A DNA stretch of 22,326 bases from the NCBI GenBank assembly GCA_005773095.1, contig SXHT01000254.1, positions 1-22,326 on the forward strand, given 5' to 3'. This DNA is from Planctomycetaceae bacterium. GTDB lineage: Bacteria; Planctomycetota; Planctomycetia; Pirellulales; PALSA-1355. Shown one piece after another: positions 1-7,688 of this stretch (within the stretch, counting starts at the first letter, position 1; every line of letters begins with the position of its first letter). Position numbers and translations under genes: made by a program. Below the pieces are notes generated by a model, which made no database searches, was not told the origin of the DNA, and saw only the letters and a list, made by a program, of their open reading frames with translations.

Positions 1-3
1 CCA

Positions 4-241
4 GTGAACCCGGCGTGAACGCCGGGCCTACGACCGCCTGCGGCGGCGAAGCCCGGTGAGCCGGGCTGCGGGACGTTCAACGCAACCCGTGAACCCGGCG
101 TGAACGCCGGGCCTACGACCGCCTGCGGCGGCGAAGCCCGGTGAACCGGGCTGCGAGACGTTCAACGCAACCCGTGAACCCGGCGTGACCGCCGGGCCTA
201 CGACCGCCTTTGGCGGCGAAGCCCGGTGAACCGGGCTGCGG
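4..241. repeat. Three tandem 85-bp hairpin units (REP-like)
   Basis: Units begin at 4, 89 and 174, an exact 85-bp period; the third is cut at about 241. Each unit holds three perfect hairpins in a row. The first is CCCGGCG/CGCCGGG with a 4-nt loop (9-26 in unit 1). The second is CCGCC/GGCGG with a 3-nt loop (34-46). The third is AGCCCGG/CCGGGCT with a 4-nt loop (50-67). All stems are identical in the three units, and nearly all differences lie in loops: TGAA or TGAC in the first, TGC or TTT in the second, TGAG or TGAA in the third. One further change is in the linker. On the minus strand GTAG lies just 5' of the first hairpin, as in REP elements mobilised by RAYT (IS200/IS605-related) enzymes. 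No transposase is in the window. The family assignment is inference; the repeat structure is directly seen. Confidence 0.9.
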
Positions 242-314
242 ACAAAACTGGAGGCGTCTGGCAGAGCCGATACGGCGGACAGTGATCCAGGCTCTCACGA
301 GGGCTCTCGAAGCT

Positions 315-503
315 CAAATCGTCGAATGTCGCCTTGTCGATCAGTGGCTCGTGGTTGTCGCGCACAATGATCGGTGCGTAATCGCCCTGGTGCTTGCTCG
401 ATCCGTGAACAGGCGTCAATTCACCATCGTTGCCCACAGGGTGGTACATCCCTGCATCGCGACGCCCGTAGGTGAGCCACAGCCGAATTAGACGGGATGG
501 TAG
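315..503 (-). pseudogene. Serine recombinase fragment (remnant)
   Basis: The minus strand is open from just below an in-frame TGA at 506-504. It encodes a stretch with YGRRDAGMYHPVGNDGEL and then IIVRDNHEPLIDKATFDD. The pattern of a 'YHPVGxDGE' turn followed by 'HEPLIDxxTF' matches the Recombinase domain that follows the resolvase catalytic domain in large serine recombinases. Similarity fades after the TFDD at about 315, and the frame then runs into the hairpin repeats. No catalytic resolvase domain, zinc ribbon or coiled coil is present, so this is a relic of a mobile element. Assignment rests on a short motif and could be wrong. Confidence 0.5.
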
Positions 504-615
504 TCACCTCGCGGTTGTGGCGGTTATCAGGAAAGCAACGATTTTTTCTCGACTACTTTGCCGTTTCTTTCTGGGGAAGCTCCGGCCCCAATCCCTATCG
601 AAATCGCGAAGCCTT

Positions 616-628
616 GACTAAGCTAGTC
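616..628. promoter_or_regulatory. Small inverted repeat upstream of the glycan operon
   Basis: GACTA-AGC-TAGTC is a perfect 5-bp inverted repeat 56 nt before the ATG at 684. It overlaps a TTGACT that resembles a -35 box (614-619), but no good -10 box sits at the right distance. It could be an operator or chance. The rest of 504-683 shows nothing else recognisable. Confidence 0.2.
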
Positions 629-683
629 TGTACCCACCGCGATCCATCGCATCTTGATTCGAGACCCCCGATAGACGCCTCGT

Positions 684-1946
684 ATGACTGCTGTTTCCGC
701 GCCCCCGTTGCCGGCCTCGGCCGACACGTCTCCCACGAACCACAATGGCGCCAAGCTGCGAACCTGCATGTTGGCCGCTTGCCCGTTTCCGGCCAATCAC
801 GGCACGCCCGGCTCGATCCGCGAGATGGCCGAGGCGCTTAGCGATGGCGGGCACGACGTGCATATCGTGACCTATCACTTCGGCGAAAAAGTGGATGTTC
901 GCGGACCCAAAATCCATCGCATCGCCAACTGGACGAACGAATCGCAAGTCCGCGTCGGTCCCACCCGATACCGTCCGCTCTACGACTTGCAGATGGTTTT
1001 CAAAACTCTGCAAGTCATCCGCAAAGAACGGCCCGATGTTTTGCACGCGCACGGTTACGAAGCGGGTCTGGCCGCGTGGTTATGCCGGCTGGTAACAGGT
1101 ATTCCCGTGGTCTTCAGTTGGCATTGCACGATGGGCGACGAGTTGCCCACGTACAACTCAATGCCGAAATGGCTGGCCGTGGGTTTGGCGCGGATGCTGG
1201 ATGCCACGGTGCCGCGGCTTGGCGATCGCTGCATTCCGCATAGCGCCAACATCGAAAAGTTCCTGCATGGCATGGGACTTAAAGGCCGCACGACGCCGAT
1301 CATCTACAAAGGCATCAAGTTGGATAACCCCGTGGAGTCTGATCCCGCCGAAATTCGCAATCGATATGGTTTGGGAGATGCACCCGTGGTGCTGTACGCC
1401 GGCATCATGGATCGCTTCCAACGGCTCGACCTGCTGATGGAGGCGATGAAGCACGTGGCCCAATCGATTCCCGACGCCAAATTGCTTTTGGTGCAAACTA
1501 TTCATCACGAACGACACTTGGCGCGAGTTCGCGAAGAAATCGCCGCCGCCGGCATCAGCGATCGCGTGGCAATTACCGAGCCGCTGGAACTGGACGGCGT
1601 GCGGCAGTGCATTCCCACTTGCGACGTGGCCGTCGTTCCGCGACCCCAATCGCCGGGATTTCCCATCAAAATTCTTAACTATTTGGCGGCCAAACGGGGC
1701 ATTGTGCTGTTCCGCAGTTCCTCGGGCGGACTAGAGCACAGTGAACATGCCTGGCTCGCCGAGCCAGACAGCGCCGAGGCTTTGGGCGATGGCATTGTGC
1801 ATTTGCTGCGCGATCCGGCGCTTCGTGAGCGCCTCGGACATAATGGCTTCGACTACATCCGCGAGCACCGCGACCGCAAAGTAACCGCCGGCAAGATTGC
1901 CGACGTGTATCACGAAGCGATTGCTCTGAAACGCCGCTCCAGGTGA
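684..1946 (+). CDS. GT4-family glycosyltransferase
   Basis: A 420-aa GT-B fold glycosyltransferase, expected to add a sugar from a nucleotide-sugar donor to a lipid-linked or polysaccharide acceptor at the inner face of the membrane. The N-terminal acceptor domain has the Gly-rich turn NHGTPGSIREMAEAL (residues 38-52) and the HAHGYEAGLAAW segment (121-132). The C-terminal Rossmann domain has VVLYAGIMDRFQRLDLL (235-251) and the donor-site loop PRPQSPGFPIKILNYLAAK (319-337). The first Glu of the usual E-x7-E motif is not in its common place, as in some GT4 subgroups. There is no signal peptide. It is the first gene of a tight operon: the AGGTGAG overlapping its stop serves the next gene. No clear Shine-Dalgarno precedes the chosen ATG. 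Sugar specificity cannot be read from the sequence. Confidence 0.85.
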   Translation: MTAVSAPPLPASADTSPTNHNGAKLRTCMLAACPFPANHGTPGSIREMAEALSDGGHDVHIVTYHFGEKVDVRGPKIHRIANWTNESQVRVGPTRYRPLYDLQMVFKTLQVIRKERPDVLHAHGYEAGLAAWLCRLVTGIPVVFSWHCTMGDELPTYNSMPKWLAVGLARMLDATVPRLGDRCIPHSANIEKFLHGMGLKGRTTPIIYKGIKLDNPVESDPAEIRNRYGLGDAPVVLYAGIMDRFQRLDLLMEAMKHVAQSIPDAKLLLVQTIHHERHLARVREEIAAAGISDRVAITEPLELDGVRQCIPTCDVAVVPRPQSPGFPIKILNYLAAKRGIVLFRSSSGGLEHSEHAWLAEPDSAEALGDGIVHLLRDPALRERLGHNGFDYIREHRDRKVTAGKIADVYHEAIALKRRSR

Positions 1947-1950
1947 GTCT

Positions 1951-3285
1951 ATGCTTCAGTGGTTCATCACACTTGCCAGCAAGATTGCGGAATTCGCCGT
2001 GACTCGGCGCTCCCTGGCGGTAATGTTCTTGCTTTTGGGCGCCTTGCTGACGTGCTCCGGCTGGCTGCGGCCGCCACTCAATCGCGACTTGACGCCGCTG
2101 CACGTCCCGCTGGGCATATGGAAATACTCCACTCACATAGTCGATGCTCCCGAAGCTGTGGACGCCGGCCAGCGAGCGTTCAGCCCCGGAGCGCTCACGC
2201 TCTTGGCAATCGCGATCTCGATCGTTATCGTCATTCAGCGGCCGGAGGCCGCCGGTCGCGTGGCCGTCGTCTTATTGATGGTCGCCGTCGTCGCAAATGC
2301 GATGGTGCTGCTCAACCACCCTCTGCTGGCTGAATCGTTGGAATTAGAGTTGTCAGCCCGACAGCATATGTCGGTCGTGATGATGAGTTTGAACGAGAAT
2401 TCGGTGACGGTGATCGGGCAAGCACGGGTGCCGCCGATTTCCTCAGCCGATCAGGCCAACTTGTGGAGCGCATGGCCTTTTCGCCGGTATGGCACTTTGC
2501 TGATCGCGCTAGCCGCCGTCGCTGTGCTTTTGGCCTGTCGCGGTCCTCTGCCGCGACGGTTGATGTGGCTCGCACTGAGCGGCGTGGCCGGCACGCTCAT
2601 CGCCGCGGTCGTCTGCGGCCAACGGCTCGTCGCGGAATACTACTGGGCACAAGCGGCCTCGTTGGAATCGGTGGGTCATGCTCGCCCCGCGCGCACGCAA
2701 CTCGCCTGGGCCGTGTCGGTAATGCCCGAATTGGGCATGTTGGGCCGCACATGGCAACTGGCCGGAAAGATCGATAGCCTGGAATCGCAAGATACGCCGG
2801 CAGCCCGTTTCCTGCGTGCTGACCGCTGTCGAGCCGCTTCGGAATATGCCGCGGCCATCGATGCTTCACGCGAGCTGCTGGCTAGTCATAACGATTCCCT
2901 GGCCTTCAATCGCCAAGCCGCCCAAATCTACGCCTCCGCCGGCTTAAGCGAATACAACGTGGGGCGACTTACGGCGGCAGCCGACTCGTTTCAGCAAGGT
3001 TTTGAACTTGATCCCTACCGCCTCGATTGCCCGTACTATCTGGGACTGATTCTGGCTCGCACCGATTTCGCTCATCCCGAGACGGCTCGGCCCTGGTTTC
3101 GGCCGGTGTTGAATCGGATCTCGGATCGTCTATTGCGGGCCGATTTGTTGTCGTCGATGGGAGACTTGTATTTCGCGGCCGGCGAGTTTGCCGAGGCGCG
3201 AAAATACTACCGCGAATCGCTCCACGTTTACGACTTGCCGAAAGAAATCAATTATCGCGGCCGCCGTGGCCTCGTGGGAATGTGA
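1951..3285 (+). CDS. Polytopic membrane protein with C-terminal TPR repeats
   Basis: A 444-aa protein. The N-terminal half has about five hydrophobic segments (residues about 21-39, 80-96, 102-121, 180-197 and 204-222). A soluble region of about 50 residues separates the third from the fourth. The C-terminal half (about 240-440) is helical and TPR-like, with clear units around 310-335 (GLSEYNVGRLTAAADSFQQG) and 400-425 (GDLYFAAGEFAEARKYYRES). TPRs normally act as protein-protein scaffolds. The ATG follows the upstream stop by 4 nt and has AGGTGAG (1941-1947) as ribosome site. The gene 3' to it starts 3 nt after this stop. It may hold glycosyltransferases together at the membrane; that role is inferred from context. 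I do not recognise a named family. Confidence 0.8.
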   Translation: MLQWFITLASKIAEFAVTRRSLAVMFLLLGALLTCSGWLRPPLNRDLTPLHVPLGIWKYSTHIVDAPEAVDAGQRAFSPGALTLLAIAISIVIVIQRPEAAGRVAVVLLMVAVVANAMVLLNHPLLAESLELELSARQHMSVVMMSLNENSVTVIGQARVPPISSADQANLWSAWPFRRYGTLLIALAAVAVLLACRGPLPRRLMWLALSGVAGTLIAAVVCGQRLVAEYYWAQAASLESVGHARPARTQLAWAVSVMPELGMLGRTWQLAGKIDSLESQDTPAARFLRADRCRAASEYAAAIDASRELLASHNDSLAFNRQAAQIYASAGLSEYNVGRLTAAADSFQQGFELDPYRLDCPYYLGLILARTDFAHPETARPWFRPVLNRISDRLLRADLLSSMGDLYFAAGEFAEARKYYRESLHVYDLPKEINYRGRRGLVGM

Positions 3286-3288
3286 CGT

Positions 3289-6200
3289 ATGTTGTCGGTC
3301 CGCCGATTCACCTGTGCGATGCTCGTGTTGGCGCTCGCCTACCTGGCAGGCGCGTTCTTATGGCAATCGTACGGTCCGGCCGAAGAACCCAAGTACCAAC
3401 TGCGTTATGAGGGCGATGCCATCGCTGGCGCCGACGAGACGGCCAAGAATGTTTATCTGCGGCACACACTGAAGCTCACGCGGCGTCCAAGTCGGGCATG
3501 GCTAGAGGTTTATACGCGCGATGAAGTTATGTTGTATGTCAACGACCAGATCGTTGGCCAGCGGATCGCCGATGGGTTTGCCCAATCCATCGTTATCGAC
3601 TTAGCGCCGTTCTTACGCGAAGGAACGAACGTCATCGCCCTGCACTTGGAGCAATTTGTGGGCGATCGGCCGCCGCAGGTTGCGGTTCGCGGCGGCTACG
3701 AGATTGCCGGCCAGTCGCATACGATTGATGCCAGTGGTGATTGGCGATCGAACTCCACTTTTGCTCGTAACGGTTACTGGTGGTTTGAGGAAAAATTCGA
3801 CGATTCAATGTGGGTCGCCGCGAGACGAACCAAAGCCATCTACAACGGCGAAACGCCGATTCCCCCACGGGCTATTACCGAGCCTACCTTGGGCAAGTGG
3901 ATTTCGCCAGACGGCACCAACGCCAATGGCGTGGCTTGCCTGCGCCGATCGTTCGTGATGCACGACTTGCCGCGCGAAGGCTGGCTGCGCCTGACGACGA
4001 ATTGCGCCTACCGTGTGGCTCTCAATGGCGCTGTGTTCGACGAACAGGAATCGCGTCTCGGGACATCGCAACTGGCGGCACCGTTCGAACGCACTTACGA
4101 CATTAGCCCCCTGCTTGAGCGCGGACAGAACACGCTCAGCGTCTGGCTCACCAGTCCCACCACGGCGCCGCATCTGCTTGCCGACTTGGAAACTACAGAC
4201 ATCGCGGGGGAACGAGTTCGCTCGGGCAGCGATAGCAGTTGGCGCGCCGCCCGGGGTTTACCAGAAGACTGGCGTACCGTCGCCAAAGACGAACGATTAG
4301 GCGCCGCTTGGAAACCCGCAGTGCTGGAAGTCGGCAATCTCGGAATGGCATCTTGGCAGATTGGGCGAGAAACCGTCGCCATCTTGTTGCCAGCCAGCGT
4401 AACGCTGCCACGATTCTTCTTACGCACGGCACTCACGTTGGGCCTGGCCGGTCTAATCGGACTCGTCACCTGGCTTGCCGCGCAATGGCTCGGCAACCAC
4501 TCTAGCCCGGCTCAGGTGCGGCGCGGAGACGTGGCGTATTTGGCGCTCATTCTGCCATCAATCGCGCTGTTCGTCGCGGCGCTCGTCGCTACCGATCCCC
4601 GAGTACCACCGGAACTTATCTATCGCAGTCAGTTGCTACCGATTGCCCTGGCGACGATTCCCGTGCAGTGGCTGCTCCTGAGCTTGTTCCGTGGCGTTGG
4701 CGCGGGATTGTTTCGCGACAGCCGGCATATGTTGTGGCCGCGATACACGGCTGCGCTCGCGGCTGGAGCGCTGATGGGCCTAGGGTTGATGCTGCGCCTG
4801 GAAGGCTATTTGGCACGCGAGCTTGGCGCCGACGAAGTTCACATGTATCGCTGCACCATGGGTTGTTTGGAACGCGGATTTCCCAGCTACATCGTGACGG
4901 AAGATCTGCCCGTCCAGTGGGTTGCCACCAGTGCGCTGGTCTACATTGGCCCCACGATTACGGCGATTTTCACCGACGATCCATGCACGATCATCCGTCT
5001 ACCCGCGGTCATCTGGGGTGTGCTCACCATCGGCCTGCTGTTTATCACGGGGCGCCGGATGTATTCCAGCTCCGTTGGACTGATTGCGGCGGCGATCTAT
5101 GCCATCTCCCCGATTTGCATCACGATGGCCAACTTTGGCCGCTATCCGTCGCAGTTGCAATTCGTGACCCTGCTGACGATCTATTGTTTCTGGCGGGCCG
5201 TCGAAAATCGCACCACTCTCAACCGCTTGTTCTTGTGGCTCACCGCAATTAGCTTCATCGCCGTCTTTCTTAGTTGGCAGGCGGCCGCATTCCTGGCAAT
5301 CGGTTTGACGATCTGTGTCTTGCTCGATCGACGCGGCGACTTAAAGCCGGTCTTCGGCTGCGGCACTGTCTGGCAGGCGGCCGGCGTCGTCTTTCTGGTG
5401 ATTCTGGCGCAAAGCGCGCAGCGCGCGCTTTCTCAGTCCGGACGACTCGATTACGGCATGGGCGCCAGCGAAGTCTCGCTGACGCCCATGTGGACGTTCC
5501 CACAGTTCGATCCGGTTCGTTTCGTGCATCAGGCCGCTTGGAGCTCCAGCGACTTGCTGCCGCTGTTGGCGATCGTAGTTTCGTTTGTACTGACGCTCAA
5601 AAGCGCCTGGCGCCGGCCTACTCAGATGCTGATCATCATTTTTCTGACGACCGCGCTGCTGATGGCACTGCTGCTGCCAGTGACCGCGGGTCGATACGCT
5701 TACCTTTTGTCGACGATCGCCATTTTGCTGACCACGGTTTCGATCGTCAGCGTGGCCCGGCAATTACAGGATCTGGTGCGCCATGCTCCCACTCCCAAAG
5801 TTTGGAGAGCCTATGCCAGTTGCGTGGCGGCGATCCTCGTCCTGGCCGGCGCGGCGCTGGCCACCGAGCTAACCGCGCAACTGTCCAAGCTCCGCGCCCT
5901 GACTAAAGACAGCGACCGGCCAGGCGTGCTCAGCGCTCGCAGCCTTTCTGGGCCGTCGCATTTTCTGGTCAAGCACATGCAGCCAGGAGACGTGGTGTTG
6001 AGCACACAACCGTACCTGGTCGCCCACCATGCCTGGCTTGGCAGCGGCAAATCGACGCGGCTCGACCCCGAGAACTTCCATTGGCTGCAAACGCGGCTGC
6101 ACTTGCAAGCGGTACTAGACGATGGCCGATCGGTGCCGCTCAATCGCCGTGATGGTACGCCTGTGATTGCCACGGAGGAATCCTTGAAAGATCTGTTCAA

Positions 6201-6417
6201 CAAGCATGCGCGTGTGTGGTATGTCGTCGCGAAAGGTCACCACAACCGATTAAATGTGAATTCCGTTTCTTCATTCCTTCGTCAACACATGTTGGTTGCG
6301 TACGAGGATGTCGATTCGTTGGTGCTGCTAAAGGACGACACGCAACACCGGCCCGCCAGCCTGCGGATTCGCGACGAGCAGGCGCTGGAAGCCGCCGAGT
6401 CAAACTTTCTGCCCTAA
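3289..6417 (+). CDS. GT39-like membrane glycosyltransferase with beta-sandwich ectodomain
   Basis: A 1042-aa protein in three parts. A signal-anchor helix (residues about 7-24) is followed by an extracytoplasmic region (30-360). This holds two jelly-roll modules resembling the sugar-binding domains of GH2-type enzymes: about 60-140, with MLYVNDQIVGQ and LREGTNVIALHLE; and about 215-300, with YRVALNGAVFDE and LLERGQNTLSVWL. From about 368 on, many membrane helices form a GT-C fold. The acidic pair D515-E516 in GADEVHMY fits the first-loop catalytic motif of GT39/ArnT-like enzymes. RLPAVIWGVLTIGLLF (570-585) and FGRYPSQLQ (616-624) are also typical of that group. A soluble C-terminal tail follows about residue 850. 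Such enzymes use polyprenyl-phosphate sugars outside the cytoplasmic membrane. The gene is likely translationally coupled to the one before it. Acceptor unknown. Confidence 0.8.
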   Translation: MLSVRRFTCAMLVLALAYLAGAFLWQSYGPAEEPKYQLRYEGDAIAGADETAKNVYLRHTLKLTRRPSRAWLEVYTRDEVMLYVNDQIVGQRIADGFAQSIVIDLAPFLREGTNVIALHLEQFVGDRPPQVAVRGGYEIAGQSHTIDASGDWRSNSTFARNGYWWFEEKFDDSMWVAARRTKAIYNGETPIPPRAITEPTLGKWISPDGTNANGVACLRRSFVMHDLPREGWLRLTTNCAYRVALNGAVFDEQESRLGTSQLAAPFERTYDISPLLERGQNTLSVWLTSPTTAPHLLADLETTDIAGERVRSGSDSSWRAARGLPEDWRTVAKDERLGAAWKPAVLEVGNLGMASWQIGRETVAILLPASVTLPRFFLRTALTLGLAGLIGLVTWLAAQWLGNHSSPAQVRRGDVAYLALILPSIALFVAALVATDPRVPPELIYRSQLLPIALATIPVQWLLLSLFRGVGAGLFRDSRHMLWPRYTAALAAGALMGLGLMLRLEGYLARELGADEVHMYRCTMGCLERGFPSYIVTEDLPVQWVATSALVYIGPTITAIFTDDPCTIIRLPAVIWGVLTIGLLFITGRRMYSSSVGLIAAAIYAISPICITMANFGRYPSQLQFVTLLTIYCFWRAVENRTTLNRLFLWLTAISFIAVFLSWQAAAFLAIGLTICVLLDRRGDLKPVFGCGTVWQAAGVVFLVILAQSAQRALSQSGRLDYGMGASEVSLTPMWTFPQFDPVRFVHQAAWSSSDLLPLLAIVVSFVLTLKSAWRRPTQMLIIIFLTTALLMALLLPVTAGRYAYLLSTIAILLTTVSIVSVARQLQDLVRHAPTPKVWRAYASCVAAILVLAGAALATELTAQLSKLRALTKDSDRPGVLSARSLSGPSHFLVKHMQPGDVVLSTQPYLVAHHAWLGSGKSTRLDPENFHWLQTRLHLQAVLDDGRSVPLNRRDGTPVIATEESLKDLFNKHARVWYVVAKGHHNRLNVNSVSSFLRQHMLVAYEDVDSLVLLKDDTQHRPASLRIRDEQALEAAESNFLP

Positions 6418-6427
6418 GCGTTCTTCT

Positions 6428-7675
6428 TCAGGCCTCTACCAGACTGGCAGACCCGCTCTCGGCATCGGCCAGCCAGCGCATGACGTTGGCCGGGGGACGC
6501 TGGGCACGTAGTTCCGCGACCATAAAGTCCATTGCCGGAGCAACGTGGCGAAAGAATCGCTTGTAGCCCGCGCAGAGATAGTTGAGGCCCGGCTCGCCGT
6601 CGGGAGTCGTGGTAAATCGGTGCTTCGGGCATTCGCCGTGGCAGGCGAAGCGGACATCGCATTCCTGGCAGTAGCGGGGCAGAGCGTCTCGCTTGGCTGC
6701 GCCAAACTGCACCTGGCGGGCGTCATTAACGAGCGTTCCCAGCGATTCTGTCATCAGATTGCCAAGCTTGAACCGCGGATACACAAAGTGATCGCACGAA
6801 TACAGATCGCCATTGTGCTCGACCGCGAGCGCTGCGCCGCAGGTTTCTCGAAACACGCATAGACTGGGGGTGATTCCCAGCCAGTTTTCGAGCGTCACAT
6901 CGAACATCTGCACGTAGAAGCGCGCCACGTCGTGGCGCACCCACGCGTCGAAAATCGTGCAGAGGAACTCGCCGTACTGTTCAGGCCCCACCGACCATGG
7001 CGCCACCGCCGCCGGCGCTGCGTCGTCGGGCAGGATCCGCAGCAAGCCATCGGTCGTCGGTTCGTGAGCCAGCCGTTCGACGATCGGCAAGAACTGGATA
7101 AAGCCGCTCCCCACCTCTTTCAAGAAGCGGTAGATTTCTTGCGGATGATCGCCGTTCTGGCGATGCACGCAGGTGAGGGTATTGAACTCAACGCGATGCC
7201 GCTTCAGAGTCTCCAGTCCACGCATCACGCGATCGAACGTCGGCTTGCCACCTTTGTCGACACGATATGAGTCGTTGAACTCCGGCGGACCGTCGATCGA
7301 CAGGCCCACCAGAAACCGGTGCTCCGCTAGAAATCCCGCCCACGCGTCATCGATTAACAGACCGTTCGTTTGCAGCGCATTTTCGATGCGCTTGCCACTG
7401 GCGTAGCGTGCCTGCAAGGCCACGACCTGGCGAAAATAATCCACGCCCAACAGAGTTGGCTCGCCGCCTTGCCAGAGGAACGAGATCGTCGGCGCGTCCT
7501 GCGACTCAATGTACTGGCGGACGAAATTCTCCAGCACGTCGGCCGACATTCCCCAGCGATTCGTGCTGGGATACAGCTTCTCTTTTTCCAAGTAGAAGCA
7601 GTATTGGCAATCGAGATTGCAAATCGGCCCAATCGGCTTTGCCACCACGTGAAAAGCCGGAAAGTGCGTGGGCAT
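6428..7675 (-). CDS. Anaerobic sulfatase-maturating enzyme (radical SAM/SPASM)
   Basis: A 415-aa cytoplasmic enzyme of usual anSME length. It oxidises the active-site Cys or Ser of a sulfatase to C-alpha-formylglycine, using S-adenosylmethionine and three [4Fe-4S] clusters. The radical-SAM motif is C19-x3-C23-x2-C26 (CNLDCQYC), and GGEP lies at 70-73. The SPASM region has C273, C279, C294, C336, C339, C345, C349 and C368, the full set for two auxiliary clusters. D295 after C294 matches the catalytic Asp of characterised anSMEs. It starts 13 nt after the stop of the phosphatase-sulfatase fusion and is very probably in one operon with it, so that fusion is the likely substrate. It converges on the GT39-like gene with only 10 nt between stops. 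anSMEs are known to act on both Cys- and Ser-type sulfatases. Confidence 0.93.
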   Translation of the reverse strand: MPTHFPAFHVVAKPIGPICNLDCQYCFYLEKEKLYPSTNRWGMSADVLENFVRQYIESQDAPTISFLWQGGEPTLLGVDYFRQVVALQARYASGKRIENALQTNGLLIDDAWAGFLAEHRFLVGLSIDGPPEFNDSYRVDKGGKPTFDRVMRGLETLKRHRVEFNTLTCVHRQNGDHPQEIYRFLKEVGSGFIQFLPIVERLAHEPTTDGLLRILPDDAAPAAVAPWSVGPEQYGEFLCTIFDAWVRHDVARFYVQMFDVTLENWLGITPSLCVFRETCGAALAVEHNGDLYSCDHFVYPRFKLGNLMTESLGTLVNDARQVQFGAAKRDALPRYCQECDVRFACHGECPKHRFTTTPDGEPGLNYLCAGYKRFFRHVAPAMDFMVAELRAQRPPANVMRWLADAESGSASLVEA

Positions 7676-7688
7676 AAACGGGACCGGT

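Noticed and set aside
4..241. CRISPR array
   Set aside because: Units are contiguous 85-bp near-identical hairpin copies with no variable spacers and no cas genes.
6418..6427. Bidirectional terminator between the GT39-like gene and the maturase
   Set aside because: The gap is 10 nt and holds no hairpin.
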